Positions 53,259 to 62,134 of a stretch of DNA of 64,000 nucleotides are shown here, in pieces; within the stretch, counting starts at the first letter, position 1; the number at the start of each line of letters is the position of its first letter. Made by a program: the position numbers and the translations under genes. This DNA comes from Corynebacterium xerosis NBRC 16721 = ATCC 373 (GTDB lineage: Bacteria; Actinomycetota; Actinomycetes; Mycobacteriales; Mycobacteriaceae), in assembly GCF_001552415.1 (NCBI RefSeq), contig NZ_BCRD01000001.1, forward strand, positions 1 to 64,000, written 5' to 3'. The notes under the pieces are model-generated. The model had not been told where the DNA came from. It did not search any database and saw nothing but the letters and a program-made list of their open reading frames with translations.

Positions 53259-54107
53259 ATGACCCACGACCCCCGTTCCCCGTTGGACGCCGCAGCCCTC
53301 CGCGCCGCCCTGCCGCGCTGGCGCAGGGTGCTCGCGGTGGAGTCCACCGGCTCGACGAACGCCGACGTCACCCGCATGGCGGCGGAGGGTGCGCCGGACC
53401 GCATCGCCGTGGTCGCCTCGGAGCAGACCGCCGGCCGCGGCCGCCTCTCCCGGTCCTGGACCGCGCCCGCCGGTGCGTCGCTGGCGGTGTCCGCGTTGTT
53501 CCGCCCGGAGGGCGTTCCCGCGGAGGACCTGGGCCTGCTGTCGCTGGTCGCCGGTCTCGCGGTCGTCGACATGGTCCGTGACGCGACGGGTGTGCTCGAC
53601 GACGACGCCGTGGCGCGCCCCGAGGTCGGGTTGAAGTGGCCCAACGACGTGCTGCTCGGCGGCCGCAAGCTGTGCGGCATCCTCGTCGAGGCCGCGTCGA
53701 TCGCGCCCCCGGCGCTGGTGGTGGGCATCGGCGTCAACGTCGACCTGCGCGAGGACGAGCTCCCGGTGCCGCACGCCACGTCGCTGGCGCTGGCCGGCGC
53801 CTCGAATCTGGATCGCACGAAATTGGCCGCGGCGTTGCTCGATGCGCTGGACCGCCGCGAGCGGCAGTGGCGCTTCGACCGCGAGGCGATGATGGCCGAC
53901 TACCGCGCCACCTGCCTGACCCTGGGCGCCCGCGTGCGCGTGGAGCTGCCCGGCGGAGGCGAGCTGGTCGGCGAGGCCGTCGACATCCTCGACGACGGCG
54001 AACTGGTGGTCCGCGATGACGCGGGGGAGAACCGTGCCGTCACCGCCGGGGACGTCCGCCACCTGCGCGCGGTCGACGGCGGCTACGCGGGGGAGGCGGC
54101 GAAGTAG
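53259..54107 (+). CDS. birA: biotin-protein ligase
   Basis: The 282-residue protein has the biotin ligase core: VESTGSTNADV near 29, EQTAGRGRLSRSWTAPAGASLAVSALF near 60, GLKWPNDVLLGGRKLCGILVE near 124 and VVGIGVNVDL, followed by a small C-terminal SH3-like domain. It lacks the N-terminal DNA-binding domain of E. coli BirA, so it is a ligase only. It attaches biotin to AccBC Lys558. TAGACT at 53245-53250 lies 8 nt before the ATG. It is divergent from dtsR1. Confidence 0.96.
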   Translation: MTHDPRSPLDAAALRAALPRWRRVLAVESTGSTNADVTRMAAEGAPDRIAVVASEQTAGRGRLSRSWTAPAGASLAVSALFRPEGVPAEDLGLLSLVAGLAVVDMVRDATGVLDDDAVARPEVGLKWPNDVLLGGRKLCGILVEAASIAPPALVVGIGVNVDLREDELPVPHATSLALAGASNLDRTKLAAALLDALDRRERQWRFDREAMMADYRATCLTLGARVRVELPGGGELVGEAVDILDDGELVVRDDAGENRAVTAGDVRHLRAVDGGYAGEAAK

Positions 54108-54109
54108 GC

Positions 54110-54571
54110 ATGGCGTTTCCCTGGGACGAGATGGACGACGGCGAAGACGTCCTCCTGGACACGAACCCGGTGTTCGGCCGCCTGACGTGGCCGCTGCTGG
54201 AGCTCGCCGCGATCACGGGGGTGATCTGGCTGCTCGTCGGATTCATCGATTCCCCGCGCATCGCGCCGGGGGACCTCGCCGGACTCCGGGACCTTCTGCT
54301 TCTGCTGTGGCCGATCTTGGTCGCGTGGCGCGTCGTCAAGCCCGGCCTGGAGTGGCTGGGGGAACGGTTCGTGCTGACGGACCGGCGGATCATCCTGCGG
54401 CGCGGCCTGCTGCGGCCGCGCGTGGTGACGGTCGATCTGCGGTCGGTGCGCGGCGTCGACCGCCGCGGCAACGTCCTGCAGCTGCGAGTCAGCCCGTTCG
54501 GGCCGCCGATGGCCATCCGCGACGTCCCCGCCACCCGCAAGGTGGCGAAGATGGTCAATCGGATGACCTGA
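54110..54571 (+). CDS. PH-domain membrane protein
   Basis: The 153-residue protein has two hydrophobic segments (about 24-45 and 60-80) and then a bacterial PH (bPH2-type) domain: RFVLTDRRIILRRGLLRPRVVTVDLRSVRGVDRR. It lies 2 bp after birA and may be co-transcribed. Function is unknown; similar genes follow birA in other corynebacteria. It converges with the DUF1846 gene. Confidence 0.88.
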   Translation: MAFPWDEMDDGEDVLLDTNPVFGRLTWPLLELAAITGVIWLLVGFIDSPRIAPGDLAGLRDLLLLLWPILVAWRVVKPGLEWLGERFVLTDRRIILRRGLLRPRVVTVDLRSVRGVDRRGNVLQLRVSPFGPPMAIRDVPATRKVAKMVNRMT

Positions 54572-54575
54572 GGGT

Positions 54576-56072
54576 CTACCGTTTCCGGTACAGCTGCTTG
54601 ACCTGGTACTCCGGCTCGGAGGTGACCAGGATGCCCAAGTGGCGGAAGATGCCCTCGTCGACGGACCCCAGGATCGTGGTGGTGTGGGCGTCGCAGCCGC
54701 GGAGGTTGGCCAGCTCGTCGAGGGCGCGGCGGGCGTTGTCGTCGCCGTCGGCGGACACCGACAGGGCGATCAGCACCTCGTCGGTGTGCAGGCGGGGGTT
54801 GCGGCTGCCCAGGTGGCGGGTCTTAAGCGTCTGGATCGGCGCGATCGACGACGGCGCGAGCAGGTCGATGCGCGGGTCGATCCCGGCCAGGTGCTTCAGG
54901 GCGTTGAGCAGCATCGCCGCGGAGCAGCCGAGCAGCTCTGACGTCTTGCCGACGATGATCTCGCCGTCGGCCAGCTGGATGGACGACGCGGGGGCGCCGG
55001 TTTCCTCGGCCAACTGCAGGGCGGGCTCGACGACGGGCCGTGAGCGGCGGTTGAGCCCCAGCTTGCCCATGATGATGGCGATCCGATCGGAGACGACGGG
55101 ATCGGCCTCGTCGCGGCGTTCGTCGACAAGCGCCTTGTAGTAGCGGCGCACCACCTCCTGTTCGGCGGCGTGGCGGCACACGGCGTCGTCGGAAATGGCG
55201 AATCCGGCCATGTTGACGCCCATGTCGGTGGGCGACTCGTACGGCGAACGCTCGGAGATCAGCTCCAACAAATGCTTGAGCAGCGGGAAGACCTCGACGT
55301 CGCGGTTGTAGTTGACCGCCTGCTCGCCGTGGGCGGACAGGTGGAACGGGTCGATCATGTTGACGTCGTCGAGGTCGGCCGTCGCGGCCTCGTAGGCCAT
55401 GTTCACCGGGTGATCCAGCGGCAGGTTCCAGATGGGGAACGTCTCGAACTTCGCGTAACCGGAGGTCACGCCGCGGACGTGCTCGTGGTAGATCTGCGAC
55501 AGGCAGGTGGCCAGCTTGCCCGAGCCGGGCCCGGGGGCGGTGACCACGACGACGTCGCGGGTGGTTTCGGCGTATTCGTTGCGGCCGAAGCCGTCCTCGC
55601 CGACGATGCGCTCGGCGTCGGCCGGGTATCCCGGGATGATGTAGTGCAGCGACACCTTCATGCCCAGGCGCTCCAGGCGGGTGCGGAACGCCGCTGCGGC
55701 GGCGTTGCCCTCCTCGTACTGGGTGAGCACCACGTGCTCGGTGAGGAAGCCGCGCTCGCGGAAGACGTCGACCAGCCGCAGGAGGTCTTCCTCGTAGGGG
55801 ATGCCCAGGTCGGCGCGGACTTTGTTGCGCTGCAGATCGCGGGCGTTGATGCACACCAGGATCTCCATGTCGTCCTTGATGCGCTCGAGCATGGCGATCT
55901 TGTTGTCCGGCGTGAACCCGGGCAGGACGCGGGAGGCGTGCATGTCGTCGAACAGCTTGCCGCCCATCTCCAGATAGAGGCGGCCGCCGATGGATTCGCG
56001 GCGCCGGCGGATGTGCTCGGACTGGAGGTTGATGTACTGGTCGCGATCGAATCCCACGGCATGATCCTGCAT
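54576..56072 (-). CDS. DUF1846 family protein
   Basis: The 498-residue protein has the DUF1846 pattern: [54 protein letters not shown], a P-loop-like [19 protein letters not shown] near 185, and [22 protein letters not shown]. The family has a nucleotide-binding-like glycine-rich loop but no established reaction. Length is as expected. The start at 56072 places the conserved MQDHAVGFD at the N-terminus. It lies 68 bp from the divergent purK. Confidence 0.87.
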   Translation of the reverse strand: MQDHAVGFDRDQYINLQSEHIRRRRESIGGRLYLEMGGKLFDDMHASRVLPGFTPDNKIAMLERIKDDMEILVCINARDLQRNKVRADLGIPYEEDLLRLVDVFRERGFLTEHVVLTQYEEGNAAAAAFRTRLERLGMKVSLHYIIPGYPADAERIVGEDGFGRNEYAETTRDVVVVTAPGPGSGKLATCLSQIYHEHVRGVTSGYAKFETFPIWNLPLDHPVNMAYEAATADLDDVNMIDPFHLSAHGEQAVNYNRDVEVFPLLKHLLELISERSPYESPTDMGVNMAGFAISDDAVCRHAAEQEVVRRYYKALVDERRDEADPVVSDRIAIIMGKLGLNRRSRPVVEPALQLAEETGAPASSIQLADGEIIVGKTSELLGCSAAMLLNALKHLAGIDPRIDLLAPSSIAPIQTLKTRHLGSRNPRLHTDEVLIALSVSADGDDNARRALDELANLRGCDAHTTTILGSVDEGIFRHLGILVTSEPEYQVKQLYRKR

Positions 56073-56128
56073 GGGCACCCATCGTAGCCGCCCGGGCCAC
56101 CGCCTCCGGGCGGCGGGCGGCCGCCGCC

Positions 56129-56134
56129 TATGAT
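56129..56134 (+). promoter_or_regulatory. leaderless promoter -10 of purK
   Basis: TATGAT ends 6 nt before the purK GTG start; no ribosome-binding site lies between. Confidence 0.55.
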
Positions 56135-56140
56135 GGACCC

Positions 56141-57433
56141 GTGACCGCACCGGAGAACAGCCAGAACGAATCCGCCGACCGGACCGTGCCCGCGAATCCC
56201 GCGCACGCGCCGGGCATGCCCGTCGTCACCGTCATCGGCGACGGCCAGCTGGCCCGCATGATGCAGACCGCCGCAATCGAGATCGGGCAGTCCGTCCGCC
56301 TGCTCGCCGGTTCGGGGGATTCCTCGGCCGCGCAGATCTGCCGCGACGTCGAGCTCGGCGACTACACCGACCTCGAGGACCTGCGCCGCGCCACCCGCGT
56401 GCGCGCCGACGGCACCATCCGCCCCGTCGACGCCGTGACCTTCGACCATGAACACGTGCCCACCGAGCATCTCCGCGCGCTGCAGGCCGACGGCATTTCC
56501 GTCCAGCCGGGGCCGGACGCCCTGGTCAACGCGCAGGATAAGCTGGTCATGCGCAAGCGCCTGCGGGAGATCGGCGCTCCGGTGCCGCCGTTCATGGCCA
56601 TCGAGTCGGTCGAGGACGCCATCGGCTTCGCGGAGGTCGTCGACGGCAAGGTTTGTCTGAAGGCCCGCCGCGGCGGCTACGACGGCCACGGCGTGTGGTT
56701 CCCGGACGCCGAGGAGCTGCCGGTGCTCGTCGACAGGCTTCTGGCGGACGGCGTGCCGCTCATGGCCGAAAAGAAGGTCGACCTGGCCCGCGAACTGTCC
56801 GCGATGTGCGCCCGCACCCCCTCCGGCGAGGTGAAGGCATGGCCGGTCGTGGAGTCGGTGCAGCGCGACGGCATCTGCGTGGAGGCCATCGCCCCGGCCC
56901 CGGGGCTTGACGACGGTCTGGCGACGCGCGCCCGCGACCTGTCGGTGCGGGTCGCCGAGGAACTCGGAGTGACGGGCGTGCTGGCGGTGGAGTTGTTCGA
57001 GACGCGCGACGCCGCCGGGCAGCCGGAGATTTTCGTCAACGAGCTGGCCATGCGCCCGCACAACACCGGCCACTGGACGCAGGACGGGTCGGCGACCGGC
57101 CAGTTCGAGCAGCACATGCGTGCCGTGCTGGACTACCCGCTGGGCGATCCGTCCCCGGTCGCCCCGGTGACGGTGATGGCCAACACTCTCGGCGCCGACG
57201 AGGATCCGGACATGCCGATGCGGGAGCGTTTCGCAGCCGTGTGGCGCCGCTTCCCGCACGCGAAGATCCACTGGTACGGCAAGGGATACCGCGCCGGGCG
57301 CAAGTTGGGCCACGTCAACGTGCCGGGTCAGGATGGTTCGCCGGAGGGCGTGGCGGCGACGCGGCGCGAGGCGGATCTGGCGGCGGGCTACATCGTCAAC
57401 GCGGTGTGGGCCGACGGGTACGCCGAAAAGTAG
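56141..57433 (+). CDS. purK: N5-carboxyaminoimidazole ribonucleotide synthase
   Basis: The 430-residue ATP-grasp enzyme has [21 protein letters not shown] near 29, [36 protein letters not shown] and [25 protein letters not shown]. It makes N5-CAIR from AIR, ATP and bicarbonate in purine synthesis. The first 27 residues are an extra hydrophilic stretch. The next gene, purE, follows after 39 bp. Confidence 0.96.
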   Translation: MTAPENSQNESADRTVPANPAHAPGMPVVTVIGDGQLARMMQTAAIEIGQSVRLLAGSGDSSAAQICRDVELGDYTDLEDLRRATRVRADGTIRPVDAVTFDHEHVPTEHLRALQADGISVQPGPDALVNAQDKLVMRKRLREIGAPVPPFMAIESVEDAIGFAEVVDGKVCLKARRGGYDGHGVWFPDAEELPVLVDRLLADGVPLMAEKKVDLARELSAMCARTPSGEVKAWPVVESVQRDGICVEAIAPAPGLDDGLATRARDLSVRVAEELGVTGVLAVELFETRDAAGQPEIFVNELAMRPHNTGHWTQDGSATGQFEQHMRAVLDYPLGDPSPVAPVTVMANTLGADEDPDMPMRERFAAVWRRFPHAKIHWYGKGYRAGRKLGHVNVPGQDGSPEGVAATRREADLAAGYIVNAVWADGYAEK

Positions 57434-57472
57434 TCCGGACCGGAAACGAACCGAGAGAACGAGGACGGAAAC

Positions 57473-57997
57473 ATGACCGCGAAGTTGAATGGCGTCGACG
57501 GGCCGCTGGTCGGCCTGATCATGGGCAGCGACTCCGACTGGCCGACCATGCAGCCGGCCGCCGAGGCGCTCGCCGAGTTCGGCGTGCCCTTCGAGGTGGG
57601 CGTCGTCTCGGCGCACCGCACCCCGGAGCGGATGCTGGATTACGCGAAGTCGGCGGCCGACCGTGGCCTGAAGGTCATCATCGCCGGCGCCGGTGGCGCG
57701 GCGCACCTGCCGGGCATGGTCGCTTCGGCGACGCCGCTGCCGGTCATCGGAGTGCCGCGCGCGCTGGAGAATCTGGAGGGCATGGATTCGCTGCTGTCGA
57801 TCGTGCAGATGCCCGGCGGCGTGCCCGTGGCCACCGTCGGCGTCGGTGGCGCGAAGAACGCCGGCCTGCTGGCGGTGCGCATCCTCTCGGCCGGTCACCC
57901 CGAGCTCGTCGAAGCGATGGAGGCCTACCAGGCCGACATGCGCGACGCCGTCCTGGAGAAGGACCGCAAGCTCCGCGAAAACCTCATGGGGGAGTAG
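57473..57997 (+). CDS. purE: N5-carboxyaminoimidazole ribonucleotide mutase
   Basis: The 174-residue protein has [53 protein letters not shown] and [22 protein letters not shown], the class I PurE pattern with the catalytic histidine in SAHRTP. It converts N5-CAIR to CAIR, the step after PurK. GAACGAGGAC lies just before the ATG. The purK-purE order is typical. Confidence 0.97.
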   Translation: MTAKLNGVDGPLVGLIMGSDSDWPTMQPAAEALAEFGVPFEVGVVSAHRTPERMLDYAKSAADRGLKVIIAGAGGAAHLPGMVASATPLPVIGVPRALENLEGMDSLLSIVQMPGGVPVATVGVGGAKNAGLLAVRILSAGHPELVEAMEAYQADMRDAVLEKDRKLRENLMGE

Positions 57998-58024
57998 CTC
58001 GCGCCGACCGACCGCAGCCTCCGC

Positions 58025-59071
58025 CTAACCGCAGCCTCGCGTGGACAGCCATTCGAGTGCCGCGGTTTTCGCGTTCTCGGGGGCCGGTCCGGTCGTTTCG
58101 TCGGGATGCACGGGGTCGTCCATGTGGGCGGCGCCGGTGCGGTCGCGGTCCTTCGCGACGGTGAGCATGAGGCTCGCGCCGCCCGGGAACGGGTGGATCA
58201 TGTTGGCAGAGGCGTAGCCGGCGGTCGGTGTGCCGAAGGACCTGGAGTTCTCCAGGCCGCGGAAGGCGAGCATCGTCGCTTCCCCGGAGCTGCCGGTGCC
58301 GCCGTCGACGAGGACGGCCACCGGGACGTCCATTTTGGGCCCCGCCTCGACGGTGATGGGGGTCCCGCCTCCCCGCACCGCGCCGGCGTCGACCGTCACG
58401 GCCGTGGAGTAGCCGCGCCCGTCGAACCACAGGACTTCCCCGTCGGGCAACAGCGCCGACAGTCCGGCGACCATCGGCCCCATGTCCCCGCCTCCGTTGC
58501 CCCGCAGGTCGACGATGGTGCCGCAGGCCCCGGCGGCGTTTTCCCGGGCGATGCCGTTGGCGAGCGTTTCGGCGTACCGCCGCGACACCGGACCGCCGGT
58601 GTCGCCGCCATGCGTCGGGACGGTCGCGGTGAGCACCCGCGCCCCGCCCGCCGCCTCCTCCGACGTCACCGTCGGCATGGCGTCTGCGGCGTCCCCGTCG
58701 CCGCCGTCCCCGTCCCCGGTTCCCTCCGGCCGCAGCACCTTCGAGTGCTTGCCTCCGGCGGCGTCGATGGCGAGGTCGAGAGCCGGCCACGTGTCGGAGT
58801 AGTCCCGGAGTTCGGCGGCGTCGAGCATGCGCTCGGCTTCGGCCCGCGCGCCTGCGAACTCGGGGGAGTCGCCGTGGATGCCCTGGCCCTCCATGATGTC
58901 GAGGGCCGCGGTCGCGTACCGCTCCGGAGTCGGCGGCAGAAGGAAAACAGGCTTTCCGACGATCATCGCCCCCATCGTCGGACCGAACGCGTAGACGAGG
59001 GCCAGCGTCGCGATGATGAGCACGGAGGCGGTGCCGGTGAGCCAGGCGAGGATCTTCGTCGAAGTCTTCAT
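58025..59071 (-). CDS. S41-family peptidase-like protein
   Basis: The 348-residue protein has an N-terminal membrane helix (about 10-32) and a tail-specific-protease-like domain: ACGTIVDLRGNGGGDMGPMV near 185, VPVAVLVDGGTGSSGEATMLAFRG near 250 with the catalytic serine in GSSGEAT, and FGTPTAGYAS near 282. There is no PDZ domain, so it is a short S41 form exposed outside the membrane. An Asp/Gly-rich loop (GDGDGGDGDAAD) interrupts the first half. The substrate is unknown. Confidence 0.88.
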   Translation of the reverse strand: MKTSTKILAWLTGTASVLIIATLALVYAFGPTMGAMIVGKPVFLLPPTPERYATAALDIMEGQGIHGDSPEFAGARAEAERMLDAAELRDYSDTWPALDLAIDAAGGKHSKVLRPEGTGDGDGGDGDAADAMPTVTSEEAAGGARVLTATVPTHGGDTGGPVSRRYAETLANGIARENAAGACGTIVDLRGNGGGDMGPMVAGLSALLPDGEVLWFDGRGYSTAVTVDAGAVRGGGTPITVEAGPKMDVPVAVLVDGGTGSSGEATMLAFRGLENSRSFGTPTAGYASANMIHPFPGGASLMLTVAKDRDRTGAAHMDDPVHPDETTGPAPENAKTAALEWLSTRGCG

Positions 59072-59179
59072 GCCTCCATTCCAGTGCCCGGCAGCCCCTA
59101 GATCATCGGTCCACGGGGTGATCCCCGGTTCCCCGGGGCCGACCGGAAGTCATCCCGGGGGATGAGCCGGCCAACCGCT

Positions 59180-59395
59180 TCAGCGCAGCGCGCGCCACTT
59201 CCGCCAGGCGATGACGTCGCCGATGACGAGCAACAGCAGCACCAGGCTGAGCATCACGGACGGTGCACCGACCGCGATTTGGTAAGCCGCCCAGGCACCG
59301 ACCACGACGGTCCAGAAGAACAGGAACCCCGCCACCGCCTCGACCCGCATGCGGCGGGCCTTGGCGTCGTGGCGGGGTGCGTGGCTTCCGGTCAT
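59180..59395 (-). CDS. small two-helix membrane protein
   Basis: The 71-residue protein has a basic N-terminus and two hydrophobic segments (about 20-42 and 44-62), ending WRKWRALR. Composition matches coding DNA. It lies between the S41 gene and the reductase gene on the same strand. I do not recognise a family. Confidence 0.65.
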   Translation of the reverse strand: MTGSHAPRHDAKARRMRVEAVAGFLFFWTVVVGAWAAYQIAVGAPSVMLSLVLLLLVIGDVIAWRKWRALR

Positions 59396-59422
59396 GGAAG
59401 GCGATTGTAGGCGGTGGCGGCG

Positions 59423-59962
59423 TCACGCCACGTCATAGGTGAGCTCCACGAACTGCCCGACCCCGCGGTGCCCGGCGAGGCGCAGGTGGGCGGAGTCGAT
59501 GCGGCGCGGCAGGGTCGGGCGCCCCGAGGGGAGGAACACCGGGGCCATCGTGAGAATGATGCGGTCCAGCGCGCCGGCGTCGTGGAACTGCCCGGCCAGA
59601 TCGCCGCCGCCCATCACCCAGATCGTGTCGCCCGTGGCCCGGATCGCTGGCAGAGCCTCGGCGACGGCGCCTCCCACCAGCCGGACGCGGGACCCGTCGG
59701 GGACGGGGAGGTCCCGGGAAGTGAACACCCAGATGGGCCGGTCGCCGTACTGGGCGGTCAACTCCGCCGGCGAGTCGAGGGCGTCGAGAAGCCACTCGTA
59801 CGTGGTCGACCCCATGACCAGCGCATCGACCGAGGCGAGGAACGCCTGGTTGTCGGCTTCGGCGTCGTCGGCGCCGGGGACGTCGAAAAGCCATTGCAGC
59901 GAGTCGTGGTCGTCGGCGAGAAACCCGTTGAGGGTGGTGGCGGCGTTGTAGATGATCGGCAC
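59423..59962 (-). CDS. dihydrofolate-reductase-like (RibD C-terminal) protein
   Basis: The 179-residue protein has YNAATTLNGFLADDHDSLQWLF near 5, VDALVMGSTTYEWLL, IWVFTSRDL and IWVMGGGDLAGQF, the RibD C-terminal/DHFR-like fold that binds NADPH. Such proteins reduce pteridine-like or other carbonyl substrates; the actual one is unknown. GTG 59962 is preferred because minus-strand TAGGCT (59970-59975) lies exactly 7 nt upstream. Confidence 0.88.
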   Translation of the reverse strand: MPIIYNAATTLNGFLADDHDSLQWLFDVPGADDAEADNQAFLASVDALVMGSTTYEWLLDALDSPAELTAQYGDRPIWVFTSRDLPVPDGSRVRLVGGAVAEALPAIRATGDTIWVMGGGDLAGQFHDAGALDRIILTMAPVFLPSGRPTLPRRIDSAHLRLAGHRGVGQFVELTYDVA

Positions 59963-60022
59963 GCGCGCGAGCCTAGCCGTGGTCGCCCACCTTGCGGCGG
60001 GCCGTCGCCAAGCGGAAACCGG

Positions 60023-60865
60023 TCACGCCTTGACGCCGCCGGCGGTCAGGCCGGAGACGATCCACTTCTGGAAGATCAGCACCATGATCACCAGCGGGAT
60101 GGTCACCAGCGCGCCGGCGGCCATCGTCGCGGCGTACGGGTACTCGAACGCGCTGGGGCCGGTGAAGCGCGCGATGGCGACGGTGACCGGCTCGGTGGAG
60201 GTGTTCGACAGCTGGCGGGCGAGCATGAACTCGTTCCACGTGGCCACGAACGCCAGGATCGCGGTGGTGAACAGCGCCGGGGTGGCCAGCGGCAGGATCA
60301 CCATGCGGAACGCCTGGCCGCGGGTGGCGCCGTCGACGCGGGCGGCTTCCTCCAGCTCCCACGGCAGGTCGCGAAAGAAGCTGGTCAGCGTGTACACGGT
60401 CAGCGGCAGCACGAAGGAGATGTTCGGAATGATCAGCGCCTGGTAGGTGCCGATCCACCCCAGCTCGCCGAAGAGCTGGAACAGCGGAGTGACCAGCGCG
60501 ATGCCGGGGAACATCGATGCGGCCAGGATGATGCCGGTGACGAAGCCCTTGCCGGGGAAGTCCATGCGCGCCAGCGCGTAGGCGGTGAACACGCCGACGG
60601 CCAGCGCCACCAGCGTCGTCGCCCCGCCGATGATCAGCGAATTGATGATCGCCCCGAGGAAGTCGTTGCCCTTGTCGGTGGCCAGCGCGTCCTGGAAGTT
60701 CTGCAGCGTGACGTGCGTGAACCACGGGGTGGTGTCGAAGGTGTGCGCCTTGTCCCGCAGCGCGGTGACCAGCATCCAGTAGAACGGCGCCAGCCCCCAC
60801 ACGAGGATGAGGATGACGGCCAGGTAGTTGCCGGCCCATGCGCGCAGCCGTTTGGTGGTGCTCAC
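60023..60865 (-). CDS. tusG: trehalose-type ABC importer permease 2
   Basis: The 280-residue permease has six helices and the conserved EAA loop ELEEAARVDGATRGQAFRMVILPLATPAL near 180, as in MalG/UgpE types. It starts with GTG overlapping the stop of the preceding permease gene by 4 bp (GTGA). It ends the operon. The order binding protein, permease, permease, with the ATPase gene at the far end, matches the tus trehalose importer of C. glutamicum and SugABC-LpqY of mycobacteria; the substrate is inferred. Confidence 0.88.
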   Translation of the reverse strand: MSTTKRLRAWAGNYLAVILILVWGLAPFYWMLVTALRDKAHTFDTTPWFTHVTLQNFQDALATDKGNDFLGAIINSLIIGGATTLVALAVGVFTAYALARMDFPGKGFVTGIILAASMFPGIALVTPLFQLFGELGWIGTYQALIIPNISFVLPLTVYTLTSFFRDLPWELEEAARVDGATRGQAFRMVILPLATPALFTTAILAFVATWNEFMLARQLSNTSTEPVTVAIARFTGPSAFEYPYAATMAAGALVTIPLVIMVLIFQKWIVSGLTAGGVKA

Positions 60866-62040
60866 TTGTCCAGCTCCTCTCGGGCGGTGGCGGCGATCAT
60901 CGCGGGCGGGCCCGCGGGGACGTCGGCGGCGCGAAAACGTTCGGCGTCGTCGGGGGTCCCTGCTTCTGCTTTGCGACGCCCCGGCCCCCACCTGCGGCGG
61001 CCGGCACCCGATTTCGCGTCCTTGACTCCTCGGGCGCCCGAGACGTCGGCGCCGAGGAAGCGGATCATGATGAACGCCACGGCGAAGATGAGCAGGAACA
61101 CCAGCGTCGACAGCGCCGACGCGGAGTTGAAGTTGCCCTGGCGCATGTCCTCGACGACCAGCTGGGAGATGGTCGCGGTGGGGGAGTTCGACGACGACGA
61201 GATCATGATCACCGGCAGGTCGTACATGCGCAGCGCGTCGAGGGTGCGGAAGAGGATCGCGACCATCAGCGCCGGCTTGACCAGCGGCAGGGTGATGTGG
61301 AGGAAACGCTGCCACGTGGTGGCGCCGTCGACGCGGGCGGCCTCGTGGACGTCCTTGGGGATCATCTGCAGGCCCGCGAGGATCAGCAGCGCCATGAACG
61401 GCGCCGTCTTCCACACGTCGGCGACGACGACCGCGCCGCGCGCCGCCCACGGGTCCGTGGTCCACCGGATCGCCTCGTCGGTGAAGGGGGCGAGCATCTT
61501 GTTGGCGATGCCGTAGTCGGCGAAGATGAACTGCCACAGCTTCGCCGTCACCGCCGTGGGGATGGCCCACGGGATGAGCACCGCCGCGCGCAGCATGCCG
61601 CGGCCGGCGAAATCCCGGGCCATGATCAGCGCCATGCCCAGGCCCAGGAGGGTCTCCAGCGACACCGTGACCACCGCGAAGAACAGCGTGATGCCGACCG
61701 CCGGCCAGAAGTCCGTGGACAACGTGCCGGGCGCGCAGGTGCCGACGGTGCCGTCGGAAAGCATGCAGCGCTGCGTCAGCCAGTAGAGGTAGTGCTGGAG
61801 CCCGCCGAAACCACCCTCGACGAACATGCCCGTGTCGGGGTCGATGTGGCGGTCGGCCTGGAAGGACAGCCAGATCGCGCGGAGGATCGGGTAGCCGATC
61901 ACCACGGCGAGGACCGCCAGCGCCGGGCCGACGAGCCACAGGGCCTTCAACTTGGACTTCGGCCCCCGTGCCGTGCGACGGGTTCGCCCGGCACGGGCGG
62001 CGGGCGTGGCGGCCGGACCGGCGGTCGTCGGCGTGGTCAC
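60862..62040 (-). CDS. tusF: trehalose-type ABC importer permease 1
   Basis: The 392-residue permease has an Ala/Thr/Arg-rich cytoplasmic start, six helices, and the EAA loop DVHEAARVDGATTWQRFLHITLPLVKPALM near 235. An extracellular loop with CMLSDGTVGTCAPGTLS may hold a disulfide. The C-terminus is extended by about 55 polar residues, inside which a copy of the GCTTTGCGACG repeat encodes part of RRKAEAG. The start at 62040 is chosen because GAAGGAG lies 9 nt upstream, while it abuts the earlier GTG at 62049. Confidence 0.88.
   Translation of the reverse strand: MTTPTTAGPAATPAARAGRTRRTARGPKSKLKALWLVGPALAVLAVVIGYPILRAIWLSFQADRHIDPDTGMFVEGGFGGLQHYLYWLTQRCMLSDGTVGTCAPGTLSTDFWPAVGITLFFAVVTVSLETLLGLGMALIMARDFAGRGMLRAAVLIPWAIPTAVTAKLWQFIFADYGIANKMLAPFTDEAIRWTTDPWAARGAVVVADVWKTAPFMALLILAGLQMIPKDVHEAARVDGATTWQRFLHITLPLVKPALMVAILFRTLDALRMYDLPVIMISSSSNSPTATISQLVVEDMRQGNFNSASALSTLVFLLIFAVAFIMIRFLGADVSGARGVKDAKSGAGRRRWGPGRRKAEAGTPDDAERFRAADVPAGPPAMIAATAREELDK
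60968..60978 (+). repeat. GCTTTGCGACG 11-mer, copy 7
   Basis: In the codons of the polar C-terminal extension of the tusF permease. Confidence 0.7.
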
Positions 62041-62134
62041 GAGCGGCACTCCTTCATCGGACGTCGGTCATTCACTGTCGATCATTCAGCGTCGAACCCG
62101 GCCGGGAAGGTCCCCGGCCGGGCTGCGATGCGTC

